Shown here piece by piece: positions 16,515 through 25,405 of a stretch of 64,000 nt of DNA. Origin of the DNA: JACCZX01 sp963807155 (GTDB taxonomy: Bacteria > Pseudomonadota > Gammaproteobacteria > Burkholderiales > Burkholderiaceae_F); contig CAWEAZ010000032.1 of assembly GCA_963807155.1 (NCBI GenBank), positions 104,673-168,672 on the forward strand, in the 5' to 3' direction. A model generated the notes under the pieces. The model saw nothing but the letters and a program-made list of their open reading frames with translations. It had not been told where the DNA came from and searched no databases. A program made the position numbers and the translations under genes. Within the stretch, counting starts at the first letter, position 1. Each line of letters starts with the position of its first letter.

Positions 16515-18081
16515 TTACATCTTGTATGCCGATTCGCCGTGATACGTCGTATCGAGTCCTTCGCGCTCTTCCTCTTCGTTGACTCTGACGCCAACGACCA
16601 TCTTGACGATCAGAAGCGCGACGAACGAAACGACTGCTGACAGAACAACTGCGGTCAGCACAGCTTGCAACTGAATCCACACCTGCGCACCGATGCCGGG
16701 AAAGTCGGCCGGATCGCCGCACTTATTGGTAATGTAGTTGCAGATACCCAGACCGCCAAGCGAGGGCGAAGCGAATACGCCGGTCAGGAGTGCGCCGGTA
16801 ATGCCGCCAACCCCGTGCACGCCGAATACATCGAGCGCGTCATCAGCGCCGAGCATCTTCTTCAAGCTGCTGACACCCCAGAAGCAAGCACCGCCGGCCA
16901 CTGCACCGATGACGACGCCGCCGATCACACCGACGAATCCGCACGCCGGCGTGATCGCCACGAGACCCGCAACCGCACCCGACGCGCCGCCCAGCATCGA
17001 CGGCTTGCCCTTGATCATCCACTCGGCAAACGTCCACGTCAGCACAGCGGCGGCAGTTGCGAACAGCGTGTTGACGAACGCCATCGCCGCCGTGCCGTTG
17101 GCTTCCAGGTTCGAGCCCGCGTTAAATCCGAACCAACCCACCCACAGCAGCGCGGCTCCGACCATCGTCAACGTCAGGTTATGCGGCGCCATCGATTCGC
17201 GTCCGTAGCCGATTCGCTTGCCCAGCACGTAAGCCGCCACTAAGCCGGCGACGCCTGCGTTGATGTGCACGACAGTGCCACCGGCAAAGTCGAGCGCGCC
17301 TTTTGCCCAGAGCCAGCCAGCGGCAGCCTTGACCGCTGTTTCTGACGCGGCGTCCTTGATGGCATCCGGTCCATCCCAGTACCAGACCATGTGCGCCATC
17401 GGTAGGTAACTGAACGTGAACCACAGCGCCATGAACAGCAGCACCGCGGAAAACTTCATGCGTTCGGCATACGCGCCAACGATCAGCGCGCAGGTGATCG
17501 CCGCAAAGGTGCACTGGAATGCGACAAACATCAGCTCCGGAATGTAGGTGTCCTTGCTGAACGTCGCTCCAGCGGATTCGGGCGTGACACCCGACAAGAA
17601 CATCTTCGATAGTCCGCCGAAAAAAGGACCCCCTCCGGTGAAGGCCAGCGAGTAGCCGTAGATCATCCACAGAATGGCGATCAGTGCGAATGTCATGAAC
17701 ACCTGCATCAACACCGACAGCATGTTCTTCGAGCGCACCAGGCCTCCGTAGAACAGCGCGAGTCCGGGGATGGTCATCAGAATGACCATCATCGTGGCGG
17801 CGTACATGAATGCGGTGTCGCCCTTGTTGATGTTCGGTGGCTTCGGCGCATCGGTCGGCGGCGCAGCTGCGGCGACGCCACCGGGCGCGGCAGGCGTTGC
17901 GCACCGGCGCTGCAGGTGCTGCAGCTACCGGCGTCGCCGGCGCTGACGAGCCGCCTCTAGCCTTGGCCGCATCGCCTGGCTTCGGATTTTCGTACTGCGC
18001 GCTTGCGGGCGACAGTGATCCAACTGAAAACACTCCTGCAGCGAGGAGCATGACCATTAGTTTCTTCATCGTCATCCTCAT
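16515..18081 (-). CDS. amtB: Ammonium transporter AmtB with N-terminal signal peptide; one frameshift
   Basis: The gene starts at 18081 with a signal peptide (KKLMVMLLAAGVFSVGSLSPASAQ) and an Ala/Pro-rich linker. An indel near 17890-17905 shifts the frame, after which the transporter reads PKPPNINKGDTAFMYAATMM. Hallmarks follow: GLALFYGGLVRSKNML, AYAERMKFSAVLL, VHINAGVAGLVAAYVLGKR and GVHGVGGITGALLTGVF (pore histidines). Reconstructed length is about 520 residues with 11 membrane helices after the leader. AmtB conducts ammonium and is blocked by GlnK, encoded just upstream. The start codon lies 4 bp after the glnK stop. Confidence 0.92.
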
Positions 18082-18084
18082 CGG

Positions 18085-18423
18085 TTAGAGCGCTTCCTTG
18101 CCGGTTTCGCCGGTTCGGATGCGAACGACATGCTCGAGATTGAAAACGAATATCTTGCCGTCGCCGATCTTGCCGGTGCGCGCGGAGCCTTCGATCGCCT
18201 CGATCGCGCGCTCGACGATGTCCTCGGACACCGCCGCTTCAATTTTGACTTTCGGCAGAAAGTCGACAACGTATTCAGCGCCCCGATACAGCTCGGTGTG
18301 ACCCTTTTGCCTTCCAAAGCCTTTGACCTCAGTGACTGTGATGCCTTGCACGCCGACCGCGGACAACGCTTCACGCACCTCGTCAAGCTTGAACGGCTTG
18401 ATAATGGCCGTGATTAGTTTCAT
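18085..18423 (-). CDS. glnK: Nitrogen regulatory protein P-II (GlnK)
   Basis: A 112-residue P-II protein: MKLITAIIKPFKLDEVREAL, T-loop GHTELYRGAEYVVDFLPK with uridylylation Tyr51, and the C-terminal signature TGKIGDGKIFVFNLEHVVRIRTGE. It senses 2-oxoglutarate and ATP/ADP, and binds AmtB when unmodified. Coupling to amtB identifies it as GlnK rather than GlnB. It follows the TorF-family porin gene by 22 bp, and all three genes appear to be driven by the sigma-54 promoter at 19288-19303. Confidence 0.97.
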   Translation of the reverse strand: MKLITAIIKPFKLDEVREALSAVGVQGITVTEVKGFGRQKGHTELYRGAEYVVDFLPKVKIEAAVSEDIVERAIEAIEGSARTGKIGDGKIFVFNLEHVVRIRTGETGKEAL

Positions 18424-18445
18424 CGCTTGAGTTCCTCGCTGTCGC

Positions 18446-19232
18446 TTAAAACGTCTTGGTCAACGAAACCACGACACTGGTCTTGCCTGCACCGTCCGAC
18501 AGCATCGGACTTCAGAAATAGCTTCTTTTCGTTGGTTCCAACCACAGCCAGCTCCGGCGATCCAGCCCGATCCGGCGATGTCATAGGTCACGCCCAGCTT
18601 GTAATCGAAATAGGTGTCGTCAATCAACCCGACCTGTTGTCCGTGGTTGATCTTTTGCCAGCCGGCGTGCGCCTGAATGGCCCAACCGCCGTCGAGTCGG
18701 CCACGCAGCCGAGAGATCGATGTATTGCGACCCCTTGGTGTCGACGCCGGGCGCTTTCAGGTCAAAGTAGTCGGTGAAGCCGTAGAAGTACTTCAGCGAT
18801 AGCGGACCCCATGTGCCACCGATATAGCCTTCGAAGAAATCCGGCTTGTAGCCCGACACGTACTTGCCGGTGCCCGGGTAGTAGTAATAGAGCACTCCAA
18901 CATCGAGACCGAAGTCACCGAACGTCGCTTTGTAGCCACCGTAGAAATCCATCTCAAGGCTGGCGCCATTGAACAGCACCGACGACACGTTCGAGTTCCA
19001 GTTGCCCAGATAGAAGCCCGACTTGTGAGCGAAGTCGAAGCCGCCTTGGAATGCAGGTTTGTAGTCGGTCTGCGAGTAGCCCCGATAGCGATAATCACTG
19101 AACAGTCCTGCGTTGCCGGTGAAAGTGAATTCGGGTTCTGGTTTCGCGGTTTGCTGCTGGTGATGGCGCCCATGCTGCGACGCCAGCCGCACTTCCGATC
19201 GCAATAGCGCAAGCAATCAGCGCTGTTCTCAT
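18446..19232 (-). CDS. TorF-family putative outer-membrane porin, several frameshifts
   Basis: The start ATG 19232-19230 follows an AGAGGGG ribosome site and gives MRTALIACAIAIGSAAGVAA, a signal peptide. The mature part reads EFTFTGNAGLFSDYRYRGYSQTDYKPAFQGGFDFAHKSGFY and YYYYPGTGKYVSGYKPDFFEGYIG, an outer-membrane beta-barrel of the TorF/Gcw_chp type. The end is found in another frame: AGKTSVVVSLTKTF with the C-terminal Phe expected of barrels, stop at 18446-18448. Shifts lie near 19165, 18705 and between 18500 and 18570. Placement before glnK-amtB suggests a porin for nitrogen compounds made under nitrogen limitation; this role is inferred. Confidence 0.8.
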
Positions 19233-19287
19233 GTTTTATCCCCTCTCGAGATGTTTGATGTGACAAAACAGAATCGAAGGGGTCTAC

Positions 19288-19303
19288 GCAACATGCATGC
19301 CAA
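19288..19303 (-). promoter_or_regulatory. Sigma-54 promoter of torF-glnK-amtB
   Basis: On the - strand the sequence TTGGCATGCATGTTGC has the invariant GG and GC separated by exactly 10 bp and matches the -24/-12 consensus (TTGGCACG-N4-TTGC) at all key positions. It lies 56 bp upstream of the torF start, in the correct orientation. Confidence 0.85.
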
Positions 19304-19363
19304 TTGTTGCAGTGCCAAAATGCTCACTCGCGGTGCAAATAGCTGACGATATTTAAAGCTGGC

Positions 19364-19378
19364 GCACGGTGCTAGTGC
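19364..19378 (-). promoter_or_regulatory. Probable NtrC enhancer site
   Basis: GCAC-N7-GTGC (19364-19367 and 19375-19378) exactly matches the core of the NtrC consensus. It lies about 60 bp upstream of the sigma-54 -24 element, where enhancers usually sit. An additional GGTGCA half-site lies at 19332-19337. Confidence 0.7.
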
Positions 19379-19438
19379 GTGAGCGCACGAGCGCGGGGCG
19401 TGCGCGCTCGAGGAGCTGCGATAGGCTAAATTCGCACC

Positions 19439-19678
19439 ATGGACAAAGTTTCGTTTCTCGATGAGTTACAGGACCGGCTGGCCGCGTTGATGCGCAACAC
19501 TCCGGCAGCCGACTTGCAAAAGAACGTGAAGGCGCTTTTAACGCAGCAGTTCGCGCGTCTTGAACTCGTGACCCGGGAGGAATTCGACACTCAAACCAAG
19601 GTGCTTGCCAAAACGCGCGCCAAGCTTGAGAGCCTTGAGCGCAGACTGACGGAAATTGAAAACAAGACTGCGCGTTAG
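19439..19678 (+). CDS. ubiK: Ubiquinone biosynthesis accessory factor UbiK (BMFP family)
   Basis: A 79-residue protein, MDKVSFLDELQDRLAALMRNTPAADLQKNVKALLTQQF, followed by a coiled-coil C-terminal half (about residues 45-77: TREEFDTQTKVLAKTRAKLESLERRLTEIE). Length and pattern match UbiK/YqiC, formerly called membrane fusogenic protein. UbiK partners UbiJ in the soluble complex that carries out late ubiquinone biosynthesis. It is divergent from the torF-glnK-amtB operon, sharing a 206-bp intergenic region, and convergent with the gene at 19701-20646. Confidence 0.9.
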   Translation: MDKVSFLDELQDRLAALMRNTPAADLQKNVKALLTQQFARLELVTREEFDTQTKVLAKTRAKLESLERRLTEIENKTAR

Positions 19679-19700
19679 GTCAACGCGAGTAAGTAAAGCG

Positions 19701-20646
19701 TTACGCCGGCGACGGTTCGGCCGCAGACCGCTTGCGCGCCAGCGCAATGATTTTCGCTGCGGTAGGTAGCTGCAGTTCGGACAACTCAGCTTCCATCGCC
19801 GAGCGATCGATCAACCGCACGTGGCGGCGCTTCGCAACTTCCTTCGCTGCGCTTTCATATCCCGCTTCGGCAATCACGGCCACGCGCATCATTCCGATCT
19901 CGCGCGCCTGTTCAATCAACGCGGTTATGCGATCGACCGAGACGTGATCGTTTTGCACGACGAACGCATAGGCGCGTGCAGCGTCCTCGCGATGGCGCAG
20001 GACAAGTTCGATCGGCCAGACGGCTGGCGACGCAGGTGAGCCCCGATAGCCGCGCGCTTCATACCAGGCAAGCACGAGCTCGCGCAGCGGTACGTTCGGC
20101 GAAATCACCTCCGGCTTGCGCCTGGCCGGCGTATCGCTTGCACGTGCTGCAGCCGGCACAGGCCTCTGCGCGGGGTCGAGTGTGCGGCGACGGCTCGTGC
20201 TCCATGATCTGCGAAATCAGATCCTCGATCGGATCCATTCCATCGGCAGCCTGCTCGGCCGGCGTCGGCCGATGTGCTCCACTGTGCGCGCCATTTGACG
20301 ATTTGCTGCGTGACTTGGAATCACGCTTGCCATGGCCGAACTCGAGCGGCGGCAGCTCGCGTGATTTTTCCTTGGCCGCGGCTCGCCCCGCAGCGTGGCG
20401 TGCCGCGGCAGCCGCTTTTTCGGCCGGGTCATCCTCGAGCAACCGTCCCATAATTTTTGGCTTGACGGGCTCGTCGGGCTCGGCCGCCTGATCTTCATCG
20501 AGTTGGCCGCCCGCGATCATCAGCGCCATCGCACTTTGTTCGCGCCTGGCTGATTGTTCGCGAATCGCGCGAGCGCGACGCTGCGCCCAGATGTACAACC
20601 CGGTAATCGTGCCGAAAATTACGACGCAGAGAAGAAAAGTTATCAC
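19701..20646 (-). CDS. Membrane-anchored protein with a possible nuclease-like C-terminal domain; one frameshift
   Basis: The N-terminus has one membrane helix (ITFLLCVVIFGTITGLYIWAQ), then a long charged, low-complexity cytoplasmic linker rich in Ala, Glu, Lys and Ser (about residues 30-155). The frame shifts near 20155-20175 into a globular segment: PNVPLRELVLAWYEARGYRG, then AYAFVVQNDHVSVDRITALIEQAREIGMMRVAVIAEAGYES and RRHVRLIDRSAM. This alpha/beta pattern recalls the restriction-endonuclease-like (Mrr_cat) fold, but the D-ExK catalytic residues are not evident, so it is probably non-catalytic if related. Total is about 314 residues. I recognise no named family. Confidence 0.6.
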
Positions 20647-20932
20647 TAGATGCGCTTGCGTTGTGCAGCCGAGGGAGCGATTGAAAACCGTGACTGTATC
20701 GTGCCACGGCGACGCGGGCCACCCCTTACGAATATCAGGCCAAACGGGTCATTTTTCCTTCGTCCGATTAGCTGTCACACACCCAAAACGGGGGATGCAG
20801 TTCGCTGCCAGGAGAAGCTTCCCGATCGCGTGAACGGTTTAGGCCGTCGTCGCTTCTGCCTGGCAGTCGCGTAGGCGCCGATAGAATCGCGCGCCATGTT
20901 CGCACTTCGACTCGCTCGATGAATCCGTTGCA
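20647..20932 (+). other. Divergent intergenic region upstream of comM
   Basis: About 286 bp lie between two divergent genes. It presumably contains both promoters. I see no convincing coding frame, operator or RNA structure in it. Confidence 0.5.
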
Positions 20933-22492
20933 ATGACGCTGGCCGTCGTTCGCAGCCGGGGTTTGTCTGGAATGTCGGCACCCGAGGTCACAGTCGAAGT
21001 CCATTTGGCCAACGGGCTGCCCGCCTTCACGCTGGTCGGGCTGCCCGACACCGAAGTGCGTGAAGCGCGCGAGCGAGTGCGGGCCGCACTGCAAAACAGC
21101 CGCTTCGATTTTCCAATGCGGCGCATCACCGTGAATCTGGCGCCAGCCGACCTGCCTAAGGAATCCGGCCGCTTCGATCTGCCGATCGCGCTGGGCATTC
21201 TGGCGGCGACCGGACAATTGCCCGCGCGCGTGCTCGACCGCTACGAATTTGCCGGCGAATTGTCACTGTCAGGCGAGCTGCGGCCGGTGCGCGGTACGTT
21301 GGCGATGGCGTATGCCGTCACCTTGGCCAACGCCGATGCTTCGGGCGAAAGACGCGGCGCCGAGAAACCGCCGCTGCGCGGTTTCATCGTTCCGGCCGAG
21401 AGCGCCGATGAGGCCGCGCTCGTCGGCAAAGTGCCGATCTATCCGGCCAAAACGCTGCTGCAGGTCGTAGAGCACCTACGCTCGGACGCGGGTGACTCCG
21501 ATGCGCGACGGATCGATGTGCATCAGGCGATGGTGCGCCTGACACCGCCTACGTATCCCGACATGTTCGACGTCAAAGGGCAGCTGGCGGCGCGCCGCGC
21601 GCTCGAAATTGCCGCGGCCGGAGGTCATAGCGCACTGATGGTAGGGCCCCCGGGCACCGGCAAGACCATGCTGGCGCAGCGCTTTGCGGGAATCTTGCCG
21701 CCGATGACGACGGACGAAGCGCTCGAGTCGGCAGCAGTGCTATCGCTGGCGGGTCAGTTCGCAACGCAGCGCTGGGCAACGCGCATCTACCGTTCGCCAC
21801 ATCACACTGCGAGCGCTGTCGCACTGGTCGGCGGTGGCAATCCACCGATGCCAGGCGAAATTTCGCTGGCGCACCATGGCGTGCTGTTTCTCGACGAGCT
21901 GCCCGAATTTGAGCGGCGGGTGCTGGAAGCGCTACGGCAGCCGCTCGAATCAGGCCGCATCACGGTGTCGCGCGCGGCGCGGCAGGTCGAGTATCCGGCC
22001 AAGTTTCAGTTGATCGCCGCGATGAACCCTTGTCCGTGCGGTTACTTTGGACACCGAACAATCGAATGTCGATGCACGCCAGATCTGGTCGCGCGTTACC
22101 AAGACCGCATTTCGGGCCCGTTGCTCGATCGCATCGACATGCGGGTCGAGGTGTCGTCGTTCACCGAGGAGGAGTTGACGACGATGGGAGACGGCGAGCC
22201 GACCCGCTTCGTCGCCGAGCGCGTGCGCAAGGCTTACCACCAGGCGCTCGCGCGGCAAGGAAAGCTCAACGATCACTTGCAGCCGGCCGAGATCGATCAG
22301 GTGTCTGGTATCACCGGCGCGGTCAAACAACTGCTGCACGCGGCGGCAGTCCGACTCGGATGGTCGATGCGCGCGTATCACCGTGTGCTGAAAGTGTCGC
22401 GCACCATCGCCGATCTGGCGGGAGCGAGCGACCTTGCAACGTCACACGTCGCCGAAGCGATTCAATATCGGCGTTCGTTGCGAGAAGTCTGA
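20933..22492 (+). CDS. comM: YifB/ComM-family AAA+ ATPase (Mg-chelatase-like)
   Basis: A 519-residue intact protein with an N-terminal Lon-protease-like domain (SAPEVTVEVHLANGLPAFTLVGLPDTEVREARERVR). Next come Walker A GPPGTGKTMLAQRF, Walker B VLFLDELPEF, the zinc-finger-like CPCGYFGHRTIECRCTPDLVARYQDRISGPLLDRID, and a C-terminal SAM/Mg_chelatase helical region. ComM is a hexameric helicase that promotes branch migration during integration of transformed DNA; homologues also occur in non-competent species. It stands alone, convergent with mmsA. Confidence 0.94.
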   Translation: MTLAVVRSRGLSGMSAPEVTVEVHLANGLPAFTLVGLPDTEVREARERVRAALQNSRFDFPMRRITVNLAPADLPKESGRFDLPIALGILAATGQLPARVLDRYEFAGELSLSGELRPVRGTLAMAYAVTLANADASGERRGAEKPPLRGFIVPAESADEAALVGKVPIYPAKTLLQVVEHLRSDAGDSDARRIDVHQAMVRLTPPTYPDMFDVKGQLAARRALEIAAAGGHSALMVGPPGTGKTMLAQRFAGILPPMTTDEALESAAVLSLAGQFATQRWATRIYRSPHHTASAVALVGGGNPPMPGEISLAHHGVLFLDELPEFERRVLEALRQPLESGRITVSRAARQVEYPAKFQLIAAMNPCPCGYFGHRTIECRCTPDLVARYQDRISGPLLDRIDMRVEVSSFTEEELTTMGDGEPTRFVAERVRKAYHQALARQGKLNDHLQPAEIDQVSGITGAVKQLLHAAAVRLGWSMRAYHRVLKVSRTIADLAGASDLATSHVAEAIQYRRSLREV

Positions 22493-22533
22493 AGGCGTTG
22501 GCGGGTCCGTCCGATTCGAGGCGGCACGCATGC

Positions 22534-24048
22534 TCACTTGTGCACGGGCATCGCAAACTCCGGCCCTTTGCTAGCAACCGGGTCTGGCCAGCGCTGCATC
22601 ACTGACTTGTAACGCGTGTAGAAGCGAATGCCCTCTTCCCCGTACGCGTGGTAATCGCCGAACAACGATCGCTTCCAGCCGCCGAACGAGTGGAACGCCA
22701 TTGGCACCGGAATCGGTACGTTAATGCCGACCATGCCGGCACGCACACTGCGCGCAAACTCACGCGCAGTGCCACCATCGGACGTGTAACAGGCGACGCC
22801 GTTGCCGTACTCGTGCGTGTTGACCATATCGAGTGCCGCAGCGAGGTCTGGCACGCGGGTGACGCACAGCACGGGGCCAAAAATCTCGTCTTGATAAATC
22901 CGCATCGACGGCTGGACGTTATCGAACAGCGTTGCGCCGAGGAAAAATCCGGCTTGCGTGGTCGCTTCGTGAGTTCGGCCATCGCAGACAATGCGCGCGC
23001 CGTCGGCCACGCCGTGATCGATATAGCCGAGCACCTTTTCGCGATGGGCACCGGTGACCAAAGGCCCGATGTCGGCGTCTGCTTCCATGCCGCTCTTGAT
23101 GCGCAGCGCAGCGATGCGCGTTTTCAGCCGATCGATCAGCGCATCCGCAACGTCACCGACCGCGACGCATACTGAAACGGCCATGCAGCGCTCACCGGCT
23201 GAGCCGTACGCGGCGCCGATCAGCGCATCGGCAGCCTGATCCAGATCGGCATCCGGCATCACGATCATGTGATTCTTCGCGCCACCGAGCGCCTGCACGC
23301 GCTTGCCGTGCCGCGTGCCTTCGCTGTGGATGTACTCGGCGATCGGCGTTGAACCGACGAAGCTCACCGCTGCGATTCCCTTGTGCGCGAGGATCGCATC
23401 GACCGCTTCCTTATCGCCCTGCACGACGTTGAATGCGCCGTCTGGAAGTCCCGCCTGCTGCAGCAACTCGGCCAGCATTAATGACACCGAAGGATCGCGC
23501 TCAGACGGCTTCAGCACGAACGTATTGCCGCACACCAGCGCCAGCGGAAACATCCACATCGGCACCATCGCCGGGAAATTGAACGGCGTAATGCCGGCAA
23601 CCACACCGAGCGGTTGGCGTAACGAATAGTTGTCGATGCCGCCGCCAATGTTGTCCGAAAACTGCGTCTTCAGCAGCTGCGGCGCACCGCAGGCGAATTC
23701 GACCACTTCGATCCCGCGCTGGACTTCGCCCTTGGCATCGCTGAGTACTTTGCCGTGCTCGTGCGTGATGGTTGATGCCAGCGCTTCAAGATTGCGCTCC
23801 ATCAGCTCCTTGAAGCGAAACATCACGCGTGCCCGATTCGATGGCGACGTCTCGCTCCACGCAGGAAGTGCATGCAGTGCAGCCTGAACCGCTGCGTCTA
23901 CCGCGGCAGCGTTCGCGAACCGTACCGACCCGGTGACATCGCCGGTGGCTGGATTGAACACCTTGCCCGTTCGTGTTGATATTCCGGCCACACGGCTGCC
24001 GCCGATCCAGTGCGTGATATCAGCCAGCGCTTTTTCGCTCTTTCCCAT
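22534..24048 (-). CDS. mmsA: CoA-acylating methylmalonate/malonate-semialdehyde dehydrogenase
   Basis: A 504-residue aldehyde dehydrogenase starting MGKSEKALADITHWIGG (the frame runs on to 24246, but ATG 24048 gives the family start). It has the MmsA pattern: GVVAGITPFNFPAMVPMWMFPLA, LGGAKNHMIVMPDAD, and catalytic Cys in SAGERCMAVS. It converts methylmalonate semialdehyde to propionyl-CoA, or malonate semialdehyde to acetyl-CoA (then called IolA), releasing CO2. It ends the - strand livM-livG-livF-ATPase-mmsA group. With IolC across the divergent promoter, the malonate-semialdehyde role fits best. Confidence 0.93.
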   Translation of the reverse strand: MGKSEKALADITHWIGGSRVAGISTRTGKVFNPATGDVTGSVRFANAAAVDAAVQAALHALPAWSETSPSNRARVMFRFKELMERNLEALASTITHEHGKVLSDAKGEVQRGIEVVEFACGAPQLLKTQFSDNIGGGIDNYSLRQPLGVVAGITPFNFPAMVPMWMFPLALVCGNTFVLKPSERDPSVSLMLAELLQQAGLPDGAFNVVQGDKEAVDAILAHKGIAAVSFVGSTPIAEYIHSEGTRHGKRVQALGGAKNHMIVMPDADLDQAADALIGAAYGSAGERCMAVSVCVAVGDVADALIDRLKTRIAALRIKSGMEADADIGPLVTGAHREKVLGYIDHGVADGARIVCDGRTHEATTQAGFFLGATLFDNVQPSMRIYQDEIFGPVLCVTRVPDLAAALDMVNTHEYGNGVACYTSDGGTAREFARSVRAGMVGINVPIPVPMAFHSFGGWKRSLFGDYHAYGEEGIRFYTRYKSVMQRWPDPVASKGPEFAMPVHK

Positions 24049-24080
24049 GACTGCTCCGTGGTTCTTTGATCCGCAACGCG

Positions 24081-24698
24081 TTATTTTGCGCTCACCAGAT
24101 GGCCAAGGTAGTCGCGCGCGACCGGCACGCGTGTCAAATCGTCGAACGATGCATATTCGGTGACGCAGCCGCGGTCGACGAAAACGAAACTCTCGGCGAT
24201 CTCGCGCAACAGCTCGAGCTGCCATTGCTCCTGCGGATGCAGGCAAACGAACAGCAGTCGGTCAAGGCGCCGCAGGGTTTGAAAGAAGCGCAGCATGAAG
24301 CCGATGTAACCGTCCTGCGTGTTTAACTGCGGCTCATCGAACAGGTGCACGAGCGCTTCGTCGCTCGCCGCACGCGCAAGCATGACCTCGGGTTTCCACG
24401 ACCGGAAGCGCCGGATTTGATACGACTGGTGATAGTGGCGCGCGAGCTGACCGCGTTGGTCACGGCGGACTCGATGGATATCCTGCCCGGCGACCTGCAC
24501 TGAACCCGACGTCGGCGCGTTCGACCCGGTGATCAGTTCGAACAACGTCGTTTTGCCCGAACCATTTGGACCGAGCACGCCGACGATCGCGGGTTTGGCG
24601 AAAGCCAGATCGGCGTGCAGCACGAAGCTCGGCGCGCGCGACCACCGATGTTTGCGGTATTCCTTGCGCAGCGATTGAACGCGAAGCAGATCTGCCAT
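24081..24698 (-). CDS. Aberrant ABC-type ATPase lacking the signature region
   Basis: A 205-residue protein with Walker A GPNGSGKTT (residues 43-51), a Q-loop Gln near 91, Walker B ALVHLFDE (115-122) and H-loop His154 (VCLHPQEQ). Only about 25 residues separate the Q-loop from Walker B, against 60-75 normally, and no LSGGQ-like motif is present, so most of the helical subdomain is missing. The frame is intact, so this is not a shift artefact. It lies 8 bp after livF and before mmsA. LivF and LivG already make a full ATPase pair, so its job is unclear. Confidence 0.8.
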   Translation of the reverse strand: MADLLRVQSLRKEYRKHRWSRAPSFVLHADLAFAKPAIVGVLGPNGSGKTTLFELITGSNAPTSGSVQVAGQDIHRVRRDQRGQLARHYHQSYQIRRFRSWKPEVMLARAASDEALVHLFDEPQLNTQDGYIGFMLRFFQTLRRLDRLLFVCLHPQEQWQLELLREIAESFVFVDRGCVTEYASFDDLTRVPVARDYLGHLVSAK

Positions 24699-24706
24699 GG
24701 ATATAT

Positions 24707-25405
24707 CTAGGTCCCAAGCAAGCGCGCGCGCTGCGCCGGGTCGTTGCGCAATTCGGCTGCTGAACCTTGATGCACGACTGTGCCGTGATCGAGCACGACG
24801 ACCCGGTCGGCGACGTCGAGCGCTGCATTGACGTGTTGCTCGACCAATAGCACGCTAACGCCTTCGCTCTTCAAACGCTGCACCGTGCGCATCACATCCT
24901 GCACAACCTTTGGCGCCAGGCCCTGACTCGGCTCGTCCATCAGCACCAGTCCTGGGCTGCCCAGCAGTGCGCGCGAAATCGCGACCATCTGCATCTCCCC
25001 ACCTGACAGATTTTCGCTGTCGCGCTCAAGCAGATACTCGAGCGCGGTGAAAATTTCGCAGCACTCGCCGATCGTCCAGCGCCGAAACTTGGTCCGCTTT
25101 TCGGCAATCGTCAGGTTGCGCCTGACCGTCAGGCTCGGGACGACGCGGCGCTCCTCGGGCACCCAGGCAACGCCCGAGCGCGCGATCGAGTGCGTGCTTT
25201 GATGCGTCACGTCGCGGCCGTCGAAGCGAATCGTGCCTTGACGGGCGGGAGTCAAGCCGAGTATCGATCGCAAGGTCGTCGTCTTGCCCGCACCGGTGGC
25301 ACCGAGAAGCGCCACAACCTCACCAGCTCCGACTTGCAGCGAAACATCGAACAACGCCTGCGTTTCGCCATAGAACGTGCGAATGCTGTCGATCTCGAGC
25401 ATCAC
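24707..25405 (-). CDS. livF: Branched-chain amino acid-type ABC transporter ATP-binding protein LivF
   Basis: A 232-residue ATPase: Walker A LLGATGAGKTT, signature LSGGEMQMVAISRALL, Walker B LVLMDEPSQGLAPKV, H-loop LLVEQHVNAAL. The GVAWVPEERRVVPSLTVRRNL segment is diagnostic of the LivF group. Its 5' end overlaps livG by 4 bp. It drives import together with LivG, LivM and LivH. The substrate of this system is probably not an amino acid, given the sugar-acid enzymes encoded around it; LIV-type (HAAT) transporters are known to carry varied substrates. Confidence 0.93.
   Translation of the reverse strand: MMLEIDSIRTFYGETQALFDVSLQVGAGEVVALLGATGAGKTTTLRSILGLTPARQGTIRFDGRDVTHQSTHSIARSGVAWVPEERRVVPSLTVRRNLTIAEKRTKFRRWTIGECCEIFTALEYLLERDSENLSGGEMQMVAISRALLGSPGLVLMDEPSQGLAPKVVQDVMRTVQRLKSEGVSVLLVEQHVNAALDVADRVVVLDHGTVVHQGSAAELRNDPAQRARLLGT

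Noticed and set aside
19375..19388. GTGCG-TGAG-CGCAC inverted repeat as a second regulator site
   Set aside because: It overlaps the NtrC-type GCAC-N7-GTGC site and its half-sites are in the reverse order for NtrC, so it is probably incidental.
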